A stretch of 64,000 nucleotides of DNA from Saccharopolyspora soli. GTDB lineage: Bacteria > Actinomycetota > Actinomycetes > Mycobacteriales > Pseudonocardiaceae. The notes below the pieces were generated by a model. It was not told where the DNA came from. It was given only the letters and a program-made list of their open reading frames with translations, and ran no database searches. The position numbers and the translations under genes were made by a program. Position 1 is the stretch's first letter, and each line of letters opens with the position of its first letter. Location of the stretch: positions 161,367 to 225,366 of the forward strand of contig NZ_JALBWV010000005.1 of the NCBI RefSeq assembly GCF_022678645.1. Direction: 5' to 3'. Positions 8,640 through 15,525 of this stretch are shown here, one piece after another.

Positions 8640-9686
8640 TCACGACGCGAAGCCGACGTCGAGGTACTGGTCGACGTTCGCACTGGTCACCACTGCCGAA
8701 TAGGTCGTGATCGAACGCGGCACCTCGTGCTCGGCCAGGTCGGACATGCCGCGGGCCTGGCCGAGCAACCGCGCCAGCGCGATCGCCGACGAGCACATCG
8801 AGGGGTTGTAGAGCACCGTCGCCTGCACGACGCTGTCACCCGCCTTGATGCGGTCCATCATCTGCCGCGAACCCGCGCCGCCCACGAGGAAGAACTCGTT
8901 GCGCCCAGCGGCCTCCACGGCGGCCAGCACCCCGATGCCCTGGTCGTCGTCGTGGTTCCACACCGCGTCCAGGTGCGCTGCGGCCTGCAGCAGGTTCGTG
9001 GCTTGCCGCTCGCCGGTTTCCGCGGTGAACTCGGCGGCGACCCGGCGGGCGACCTGCAAGCCGTGCCGGGCCAGACCGTCGCGGAATCCCGCGCTGCGCT
9101 CCTGGGTCAGCGGCAACGAGTCGGTGCCCGCGATCTCGGCGATCACCGGGTTGGCGACGTTGCGGCGGCGCAGTTCGGCCGCGATGTAATCGGCGGAGTT
9201 GACTCCCATGCCGTAGTTGTCACCGCCGATCCACACCCGGTAGGCGTCCGGGGTGTCGAAGACGCGGTCCACGTTGACCACCGGGATCCCCGCCTGCATG
9301 GCGCGGCGGGCCACGTCGGTCAGCGCCTTGCCGTCGGCAGGCAGTACCACCAGCACGTTCACCTTCTCGTTGATCAACGTCTCGACCTGGGCGATCTGCT
9401 GGTTGACGTCGCTGCTGCCCTCGGTCGGCCGGAACGTGACGTCGGGCAGCGCCTCGGCCTGGGTCCGGGCGTTGGTGGTCATCGCCGCCATCCAGCCGTG
9501 GTCTGCGGCGGGCGCCGAGAACCCGATGGTCACCTGCCGACCCGGTGCGGCGTTGTCTCCGCCCGCGGCGACGGCCGCCGGGTTCTGCTGCTGCGGTGGG
9601 TTGTTCGCCAGGCACCCGCTCAGCAGCGCGGTCGCGCCGAGCGCGCCGGAGCCGAGGAGGAACCCGCGACGAGGAGTTGCGGACAT
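8640..9686 (-). CDS. sugar ABC transporter substrate-binding lipoprotein
   Basis: A 348-residue periplasmic-binding-protein type I (ribose-type) sugar-binding protein. The N terminus MSATPRRGFLLGSGALG has twin arginines and leads to a lipobox-like LLSGC, so it is probably Tat-exported and lipid-anchored. Family motifs include VTIGFSAPAADHGWMAAM, INEKVNVLVVLPADG and IPVVNVDRVFD. ATG 9686 has GGGAG upstream. It lies 27 bp after the permease gene and should deliver its sugar to the permease/ATPase pair encoded upstream. Confidence 0.88.
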   Translation of the reverse strand: MSATPRRGFLLGSGALGATALLSGCLANNPPQQQNPAAVAAGGDNAAPGRQVTIGFSAPAADHGWMAAMTTNARTQAEALPDVTFRPTEGSSDVNQQIAQVETLINEKVNVLVVLPADGKALTDVARRAMQAGIPVVNVDRVFDTPDAYRVWIGGDNYGMGVNSADYIAAELRRRNVANPVIAEIAGTDSLPLTQERSAGFRDGLARHGLQVARRVAAEFTAETGERQATNLLQAAAHLDAVWNHDDDQGIGVLAAVEAAGRNEFFLVGGAGSRQMMDRIKAGDSVVQATVLYNPSMCSSAIALARLLGQARGMSDLAEHEVPRSITTYSAVVTSANVDQYLDVGFAS

Positions 9687-9713
9687 GGCGGTCTCCCGAG
9701 GGGAATGGGGATG

Positions 9714-10715
9714 TCAGTGGACGGGGGTGCGGCGGCGGGTGCGGGCCTGCAGCAGCACGGCGAGCACGATGATCGCGCCCTTGGCGATGTTCTGGATGTC
9801 GGTTTCGAGGTTGTTGAGCGTGAACACGTTGCTCAACGTGGTGAAGATCAGCACCCCGAGCAGGGTTCCGGTCATGCTGCCGCGGCCGCCGGTGAGCAGC
9901 GTGCCGCCGATGACGACCGCGGCGATCGCGTCCAGCTCGTAGTACAGGCCGTTGGTCGAGGCCCCGGAGGTGGTGCGAGCCACCACCATGATCGCCGCGA
10001 TGGCGCAGCAGAACCCGGCCAGCGCATAGACCAGCGCGGTGTGCCGCCGCACGTCGATCCCGGCCAGCCGGGCGGCTTCCGCGTTGCCGCCGACCGCGAG
10101 GGTGCGACGCCCGAAGGTGGTGCGGTTGAGGAGGATCCAGCCGCCGATGAACACCGCGGCGAAGATCCAGATCAGGACAGGCACGCCCAGCAGGTCGGCC
10201 TGGAACACCGCGCCGAAGGCACGATCGTCGACCACCTGGGTCTGCCGCCCGCTGATGCGTTCGGCCAGCCCGCGCGCGGACGCCATCATCGCCAGCGTCG
10301 CGATGAACGGCACCACCCGGCCGTAGGCGACCAGCAGGCCGTTGACCAGGCCGCAGCCGGTGCCCACCAACAGCGCGCAGAGCACCATCACGACCACCCC
10401 GTAGGACTGGGTGGCCCAGGTGGTCATCCACACGCTGCACAGCGCCACGATCGAACCGACCGACAGGTCGATGCCGCCAGCGGAGATCACGAAGGTCATC
10501 CCGACGCTCACCACCCCGATGGCGGCGGCCAGCCGCAGCACGGTGGAGATGTTGGCCTCGGTCAGGAAAGCGTCCGGTCGGGTCGCGTAACCCACCACGC
10601 ACAGTCCTATTAGGACGACCACGAGCGCGGTCAACCTGATGTCGGCGCGCGCCCACCAGCGGCTGAGCCGCGACGGGCGGGCCGCGGCGGGCGCCGCAAG
10701 GGTCTGCTCGTTCAC
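9714..10715 (-). CDS. ribose-type ABC sugar permease
   Basis: A 333-residue RbsC-like permease (BPD_transp_2 family) with about eight to ten hydrophobic segments. Typical sequences are VSVGMTFVISAGGIDLSVGS and VVIGGTLLTGGRGSMTGTL. The start is GTG (10715), following AGAGGCGGAACA and overlapping the stop of a small upstream frame as GTGA. An in-frame extension upstream reads through leader repeat copy A and is probably not part of the mature protein. It forms the membrane channel with the ATPase at 11064-12557 and the binding protein at 8640-9686. Confidence 0.87.
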   Translation of the reverse strand: MNEQTLAAPAAARPSRLSRWWARADIRLTALVVVLIGLCVVGYATRPDAFLTEANISTVLRLAAAIGVVSVGMTFVISAGGIDLSVGSIVALCSVWMTTWATQSYGVVVMVLCALLVGTGCGLVNGLLVAYGRVVPFIATLAMMASARGLAERISGRQTQVVDDRAFGAVFQADLLGVPVLIWIFAAVFIGGWILLNRTTFGRRTLAVGGNAEAARLAGIDVRRHTALVYALAGFCCAIAAIMVVARTTSGASTNGLYYELDAIAAVVIGGTLLTGGRGSMTGTLLGVLIFTTLSNVFTLNNLETDIQNIAKGAIIVLAVLLQARTRRRTPVH

Positions 10716-10719
10716 TGTT

Positions 10720-10853
10720 CCGCCTCTCCGCGATTCACAGTGGTGGTCGCGTCCAGCACGAATCTCCCGTTTCGGAGTTTCTCGTGGCTGGCTTGCGTCA
10801 CGGTCCCCTGAGGCGCGGTCGAGGAGGACTGCGGTTGACACCTGGCGACGCAT
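10720..10853 (-). repeat. 134-bp leader element, copy A
   Basis: Reading on the minus strand it begins with an ATG, has GTGTCAACC, the near-invariant core TCAGGGGACCGTGACGCAA and AAACGGGAG, and ends in a purine-rich GGAGAGGCGG that serves as ribosome-binding site for the permease GTG. It differs from copy B at 8 of 134 positions by eye. Bases 10753-10791 can fold: CCAGCCACGA pairs with TCGTGCTGG with one bulge, enclosing a smaller hairpin. Confidence 0.8.
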
Positions 10854-10859
10854 ACTGGA

Positions 10860-10993
10860 CCGCCTCTCCGCGATTCACAGTGGTGGTGGCGTCCAGCACG
10901 AATCTCCCGTTTCGCGGTTTCTCGTGGCTGGCTTGCGTCACGGTCCCCTGAGGCGCGGTCGAGGAGCACTGGGGTTGACACCGGGCTACTCAT
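10860..10993 (-). repeat. 134-bp leader element, copy B
   Basis: Tandem partner of copy A with a 140-bp period. It has the same order: start codon, GTGTCAACC, conserved core, CGGAGAGGCGG. The potential stem at 10893-10931 (minus strand CCAGCCACGA with TCGTGCTGG) is unchanged, while the inner loop bases differ from copy A. It is preceded by AAGGAGG and an ATGA overlap with a 25-codon micro-ORF. Confidence 0.8.
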
Positions 10994-11067
10994 GCGGCCT
11001 CCTTGGTGTCTTGCGGGACACCCGCACCTGGTCGGCCACGTGAGCGGGAAGCGAAGTTGTCACTCAT
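10990..11067 (-). other. 25-codon micro-ORF coupled to the ATPase stop
   Basis: ATG 11067 overlaps the ATPase stop (ATGA), preceded by GGAGGAGG. The frame (start MSDNFASRSRGRPG) ends in TGA overlapping the ATG of leader element copy B. It is the first of two stop-start-coupled small frames linking ATPase and permease. Translation is plausible from the ribosome-binding site, but no function is apparent. Confidence 0.4.
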
Positions 11068-12557
11068 GCGGCCTCCTCCATGACCAGGTCCAACACGTCG
11101 GATTCGGTGAGCTCCCCGGCGGCCGCCGTGCACACTGCCGCGCCGTCGCGCAGCACCAGCACCCGGTCGGCCAGGGCCAGCACCTCGGGTATGTCGCTGG
11201 AGACGACCACGATCGCGATCCCTTCGGCCGCCAGCCGCCGCATCAGCGCGTACAACTCGGCCCGCGCTCCAACGTCGACACCGCGAGTGGGTTCGTCGAG
11301 CAGCAGCACCCGGCACCCGCGCAGCACCCACCGACCGATCACGGCTTTCTGCTGGTTGCCGCCGGAGAAGGCGGAGATCTGCCGGTCGGGCTCGGCGGGC
11401 CGCAGCTGCAATTGCTCGGTGATCTGCTGGGTTTCGGTGGTCTCGGCCACGCGCCGGATGAAGCCGAACCGGCTGAAGTGCGGCAACGAAGCCAATGTCA
11501 CGTTGGCCGCCAACGGCATCTGCGGCAGCAGGGCCTGGCTCTTGCGCTCTTCCGGCGTCAAACCGATTCCCGCGGCCACGGCCGCCGGTACGCTGCCCGG
11601 CCGGACTCGGCGACCGGCCACCCGCACTTCTCCGGAATCCGGCGTGCGGGCGCCGAAAATCGCCTCCAGCAGTTCGCTGCGGCCGCAGCCGACCAGACCG
11701 GCGAGCCCGAAGATCTCGCCAGCGTGCACGGTGAAATCCACGTCCGCGAATTCGCCGCGGCGGCTCAGCCCGCGCACTTCGAGCACCGGCTGGTCGGTCG
11801 CCGAACTGCCGACCGCCGCCACCTCCGGCGGTGCACCGCCGGTCATCAGCGAGACGAGTTCACCGGTCGTGGTGTCGGCGACGGGCAACCCGGCAGCGAC
11901 AGTGCAGCCGTCCTTGAGGACCGTGACCCGGTTGGCGATGCGCCGGATCTCCGCCATGCGGTGGGAGATGTAGATGACCGCCACGCCGTCCGCGGTGAGC
12001 TCGCCGATGACTCGGAACAGGTTGTCGACCTCGCCCACCGACAGCGCGGCCGTGGGCTCGTCCATCACGATCAGCCGCGCCCGGTGGCCCAGCGCCCGAG
12101 CCATCGACACCAGCTGCCGCTGCGCGGCCGACAGCGCGCCCACCTCGCGATCCGGGTCGATCTCCGAATGCCCGAGCCGGACCAGCAGTTGCGCCGCTGC
12201 ACCACGAGATTGGCCGCGACGGCTGAACCCGGCGGTGGCGCGTTCGTGCCCGAGGAAGATGTTCTCCGCGACGCTCAGGCCGGGGACCAGGTCCAACTCC
12301 TGGTACATCGCCGCGATCCCGCGCCGCAGCGCGGCGGCGGGCGAGGGCAGCTCGATCACCTCGCCCTGCCAGCGGATCGTGCCACCGTCCGGGGTGTGCG
12401 CCCCGGAGAGCACCTTGATCAGCGTCGACTTGCCAGCCCCGTTCTGCCCGAGCAGGCAGTGCACTTCCCCGGCCCGCACCCGCAGATCCACCCCGTCGAG
12501 CGCGCGCACACCCGGGAATAGCTTGACGATGCCGGTCATCTCCAGCAGCTGGGTCAT
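11064..12557 (-). CDS. sugar ABC transporter ATPase with two nucleotide-binding domains (RbsA-like)
   Basis: A 497-residue duplicated ATPase. The first domain has Walker A GQNGAGKST, signature LSAAQRQLVSMARAL and Walker B LIVMDEPTAALS. The second has the degenerate GLVGCGRSELLEAIFG, signature FSGGNQQKAVIGRWVL and LLLDEPTRGVDVGAR. This is the usual RbsA/XylG/MglA arrangement. ATG 12557 follows GGAGGCGAGCAG and overlaps the dehydrogenase stop (ATGA). It energises sugar import with the permease and binding protein encoded downstream. Confidence 0.92.
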   Translation of the reverse strand: MTQLLEMTGIVKLFPGVRALDGVDLRVRAGEVHCLLGQNGAGKSTLIKVLSGAHTPDGGTIRWQGEVIELPSPAAALRRGIAAMYQELDLVPGLSVAENIFLGHERATAGFSRRGQSRGAAAQLLVRLGHSEIDPDREVGALSAAQRQLVSMARALGHRARLIVMDEPTAALSVGEVDNLFRVIGELTADGVAVIYISHRMAEIRRIANRVTVLKDGCTVAAGLPVADTTTGELVSLMTGGAPPEVAAVGSSATDQPVLEVRGLSRRGEFADVDFTVHAGEIFGLAGLVGCGRSELLEAIFGARTPDSGEVRVAGRRVRPGSVPAAVAAGIGLTPEERKSQALLPQMPLAANVTLASLPHFSRFGFIRRVAETTETQQITEQLQLRPAEPDRQISAFSGGNQQKAVIGRWVLRGCRVLLLDEPTRGVDVGARAELYALMRRLAAEGIAIVVVSSDIPEVLALADRVLVLRDGAAVCTAAAGELTESDVLDLVMEEAA

Positions 12558-13705
12558 CTGCTCGCCTCCTCCACCGGTATCCACCTGCTGTGGTGGGCGG
12601 CGCTGCGCTGCACCGCGTCCAGCACCCGCTGCACCCGCAGTCCGGCGGCGAAGTCCGGGCTCGGGGTGGTTCGGCTGGCGATCGCGATGAGCAGATCCCG
12701 CAGCTGGTGGGTGAAGGTGTGCTCGTAGCCGAGCAGGTGCCCCGGCGGGTACCAGGCGCTCAGGTACGGGTGGTCGGGTTCGGTGGCCAGGATGCGCCGG
12801 AATCCAGCGGTACCGGCCGGTTCGGTGGCATCGTGGAAGGACAGCTCGTTCATCGACTCGAAGTCGAACGCGAGGCTGCCGGTGCTGCCGTTGATCTCGA
12901 TGCGCAGCCCGTTCTTGCGGCCGGTGGCGTAGCGCGTCGCCTCGAAGGTCCCGAGCGCGCCATCCCGGAACCGCGCGGTGAACAGCGCCGCATCGTCCAC
13001 AGTGACCGGTCCGGTGCGTTCGGCATCGTCGACCAGCGGGCGTTCCGGCACGAAGGTGTCGACCAACCCGCAGACGCTGATGATGTCGTCGCCCACCAGG
13101 AACTGGGCGAGGTCCACCAAGTGCGCGCCCAAGTCGCCCAGCGCGCCGGAACCGGCGCGCTCGGCCTGCAACCGCCAGGTCAGCGGTGCCCGCGGATCGA
13201 CCAGCCAGTCCTGCAGGTACTGGGCTCGCACGTGCCGGATCTGCCCCAGCCTGCCCTGCTCGATCAGTTCGCGCGCCAGTGCCAACGCGGGCACCCGCCG
13301 GTAGTTGAAGCCCACCATCGCCTGGATCCCGCTGCGCCGCGCGCGATCCGCCGCTTCGGCCATCGCCACCGCCTCGGCCACCGAGTTCGCCAGCGGTTTC
13401 TCGCACAGCACGTGCTTGCCAGCTTCCAAGGCGCTGGTGGCGATCTCGGCGTGGCTGTCACCCGGTGTGCAGATGTCGACCACGTGCACGTCGTCGCGCA
13501 GCAGCACCGCCTTCCAGTCGTCGCTGGCTTCGGCCCACCCGAAGCGGGCGGCGTCCTCGTGCACGGCGTCCTTGCGCCGCCCGCACAGCACCACCATCTC
13601 CGGTCGGACCGGGAGGTCGAAGACCCTGCCCACGGTTCGCCACGCGTGCGAGTGGACCGCTCCCATGAAGGCGTGGCCCACCAAGGCGACACCGAGTGTG
13701 TTCAT
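12554..13705 (-). CDS. Gfo/Idh/MocA-family NAD(P)-dependent oxidoreductase
   Basis: A 383-residue sugar dehydrogenase-like protein. The N-terminal Rossmann motif is VALVGHAFMGAVHSHAW, and the conserved CEKPLANS motif (EKP catalytic region) lies near residue 95. The C-terminal domain has GSGALGDLGAHLVDLAQFLVG. ATG 13705, 8 residues inside the longest frame, is chosen because GGAGGACGGG precedes it. It probably oxidises or epimerises the imported sugar (for example inositol-, keto- or aldose-type substrates). Its stop overlaps the ATPase start, so the two are translationally coupled. Confidence 0.87.
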   Translation of the reverse strand: MNTLGVALVGHAFMGAVHSHAWRTVGRVFDLPVRPEMVVLCGRRKDAVHEDAARFGWAEASDDWKAVLLRDDVHVVDICTPGDSHAEIATSALEAGKHVLCEKPLANSVAEAVAMAEAADRARRSGIQAMVGFNYRRVPALALARELIEQGRLGQIRHVRAQYLQDWLVDPRAPLTWRLQAERAGSGALGDLGAHLVDLAQFLVGDDIISVCGLVDTFVPERPLVDDAERTGPVTVDDAALFTARFRDGALGTFEATRYATGRKNGLRIEINGSTGSLAFDFESMNELSFHDATEPAGTAGFRRILATEPDHPYLSAWYPPGHLLGYEHTFTHQLRDLLIAIASRTTPSPDFAAGLRVQRVLDAVQRSAAHHSRWIPVEEASR

Positions 13706-13725
13706 TCCCGTCCTCCTGCCGTTGG

Positions 13726-14910
13726 TCACGACGCGGGGCTGACGCCGAGCACGTGATCGCTGATCAGTCCGGCCGCTCCGACGACTCCAGCGCGCTCGCC
13801 CAATTCCGACAGCACGACCGGGAGATTGCTGGTGGCCAGCGGTGTGGACCGCCGGTACAACTCGCTGCGCACCTCGGCCAGCAGCGGGTGCCCGAGTCCG
13901 GCCACGCCGCCACCGACCACGATCATCGCGGGGTTGACGAAGTTCACCAGGCCAGCCAGCACCCGGCCGAGCCGCCGACCGCCGTCCCGCACCAGTCCGA
14001 GGGCTTGCGGGTCACCGGCCCGCATCGCCACATCCACCTCGCGCGCGGTGAGCACCCCCCGGTCCCCGAGAAGTTCCTGCAGGCCAGGGGATTCGCCGCT
14101 GCGGGCGAGCGCGGTGGCGTCACGGGACAGGGCGGCACCGCTGAACCAGGCCTCCAGACAACCGGTCCGGCCGCAACTGCACACCGGTCCGGTGTCGTGC
14201 ACGGCGATGTGCCCGATGTCGCCAGCGCTGCCGTTGCTGCCGCGCAGCACCCGGTTGCCGGTGATGATTCCGCAGCCGATGCCGGTGCCGATCTTGACGA
14301 ACAGGAAGTCCCGCACCGAGCGGGCCAGCCCGCAGTACATCTCGCCGACCGCCATCAGGTTGACGTCGTTGTCGACCAGCACCGGGCAGTCCAGGAGCTG
14401 CATGAAGTGCTCGCGCACCGGGTAGCGGTGCCAACCGGGCATGATCGGCGGGGAGACGGTGAAACCGTCGCGGAAGCTCACCGGTCCGGGCACGCCGATG
14501 CCGACGCCGTCGAGTTCGGGCAGGTGCCCGTCGGCGCGCAGCTTGTCGATCGTATCCCCGGCGCGGCGCAGGATCGGCTCCGGCCCGTCCTTGATGTCGA
14601 TGGCTTCGCTGGTGTGCGCGACGAGTTCGAGCCGACCGTCGGTGACGCCGACGTCCAGCGAGGTGGCGCCGATGTCGACGCCGATGAAGCGCAGCCGCCG
14701 GGACAACTGCACGAGCCCGGATCGCCGACCGCCCTGCGATGCGGCTTTGCCCGCCCGCTCCACGAATCCCAGCTCCTGCAGCCGGGCGAGCTCCTGGCCG
14801 ATCTTGGAGCGGGAAAGCGACACCTGCGCGGCCAGCTCAGCCGCGGCTTGCGGTCCGTTGAACCGCAACGAGGTGAGCACGCGGGCTTGGTGGGCGTTCT
14901 CTGGTTGCAC
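13726..14910 (-). CDS. ROK-family transcriptional regulator
   Basis: A 394-residue repressor with an N-terminal winged helix (residues about 5-60, GPQAAAELAAQVSLSRSKIG) and a C-terminal ROK sugar-kinase-like domain: FIGVDIGATSLDVGV, KIGTGIGCGIITG and the zinc motif CSCGRTGCLEAW. It is the first gene of the sugar module, 20 bp before the dehydrogenase gene. It probably controls the module and itself in response to the transported sugar. The start is GTG with a weak ribosome-binding site. Confidence 0.88.
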   Translation of the reverse strand: MQPENAHQARVLTSLRFNGPQAAAELAAQVSLSRSKIGQELARLQELGFVERAGKAASQGGRRSGLVQLSRRLRFIGVDIGATSLDVGVTDGRLELVAHTSEAIDIKDGPEPILRRAGDTIDKLRADGHLPELDGVGIGVPGPVSFRDGFTVSPPIMPGWHRYPVREHFMQLLDCPVLVDNDVNLMAVGEMYCGLARSVRDFLFVKIGTGIGCGIITGNRVLRGSNGSAGDIGHIAVHDTGPVCSCGRTGCLEAWFSGAALSRDATALARSGESPGLQELLGDRGVLTAREVDVAMRAGDPQALGLVRDGGRRLGRVLAGLVNFVNPAMIVVGGGVAGLGHPLLAEVRSELYRRSTPLATSNLPVVLSELGERAGVVGAAGLISDHVLGVSPAS

Positions 14911-14952
14911 CGACTACCCCACTTCTTGCACGAAGCGTATGAAGTCCGTCAC

Positions 14953-14983
14953 AGAGTAAGCGAACAGTTTTCCGCGCAGTCAA
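14953..14983 (-). promoter_or_regulatory. candidate promoter of the ROK/sugar operon
   Basis: On the minus strand TTGACT (14978-14983) and TACTCT (14953-14958) are separated by 19 bp, about 40 bp before the ROK start. The spacing is long, so this is tentative. Confidence 0.35.
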
Positions 14984-15287
14984 GGTGAAATCCGCGAAGT
15001 CGCCCGGATGTCCGCTGCCCGACCGGCGGCAACCGCGCAGGGCCGTTCGGAGTCCCGCCGCATGCCTGGGAAATCGCTATCGAACTGATCAGTTCCGATA
15101 CAACGGGACCAGGATGTCCACAATGGATATGGCGTAACGCAGCGGATACACCGTTAACCGGACGAAACTCGCGAAATCGGCTCCGTGACCCAATGCCCTA
15201 TCGGCCATTGCGCCGAACAGCCCCAACACGGCACGTCCGAGTGGCACCCGCGGTCGTTCCCGGACAGCGTGCTGGGAAGGAACGAAA
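14984..15287. other. intergenic stretch without recognisable genes
   Basis: Between the ROK promoter region and the leader-element copy C I see no plausible protein, RNA or repeat. It contains short AT-richer tracts such as ATGGATATGGCGTAACG and TGATCAGTTCCGATAC that could hold promoters. Confidence 0.5.
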
Positions 15288-15359
15288 ATGACAAACCGAC
15301 GTGCCGCCCACGCACGCCCAGCGCGACGGAAAGCGGCTCATGGCCCGCTTGGGCCATGA
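15288..15359 (+). other. 23-codon micro-ORF ahead of leader copy C
   Basis: ATG 15288 follows GGGAAGGAACGAAA. The frame (start MTNRRAAHARPARR) ends in TGA overlapping the ATG of copy C. This reproduces the arrangement upstream of copy B although the micro-ORF sequences are unrelated. Confidence 0.35.
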
Positions 15360-15487
15360 GTAGCCCTGTGTCAACCCGAGTCCTCCTCAACCGCATCTCA
15401 GGGGACCGTGACGCAAACCAGCCACAAGAAACCGCGAAACGGGAGGTTGGGGGGACGCGACCACCACTGAAAATCGCGGAGGGGCGG
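15356..15487 (+). repeat. 134-bp leader element, copy C (inverted, solitary)
   Basis: A diverged copy of the elements at 10720-10993 on the opposite strand. GTGTCAACC, TCAGGGGACCGTGACGCAA, AAACGGGAG and the purine-rich end GCGGAGGGGCGG are kept. Two bases are missing relative to A/B in the variable part, which shifts any reading frame. A stem of CCAGCC with GGTTGG (15418-15450) replaces the longer A/B stem. No gene follows on this strand; it runs into the 3' end of a minus-strand gene. Confidence 0.75.
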
Positions 15488-15525
15488 TACTGTCATGAGC
15501 CGCTCACCGCATCGGATCCCCGTCG

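Larger units (their letters stand above)
10712..10993 (-). other. possible coupled leader ORF (93 codons) across both leader repeats
   Basis: An uninterrupted frame begins at ATG 10993 after AAGGAGG and ends in TGA overlapping the permease GTG. It resembles no protein I know. Because the repeat period is 140 bp, the second copy is read in a different frame, so a conserved protein is unlikely. It may exist only for translational coupling or as a leader peptide (start MSSPVSTPVLLDRASGDRD). Confidence 0.4.

Noticed and set aside
8412..10613. 733-codon plus-strand frame opposite the binding-protein and permease genes
   Set aside because: His/Gly/Arg-rich antisense shadow typical of high-GC DNA; no ribosome-binding site or domain.
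10720..10993. Leader element as a c-di-GMP-I riboswitch because of GTGACGCAAGCC
   Set aside because: The short match lacks the GEMM tetraloop/receptor arrangement and second stem; the resemblance is probably chance.
13726..14910. ROK protein as a glucokinase
   Set aside because: The N-terminal winged helix and operon-leading position identify it as a ROK repressor rather than a kinase.
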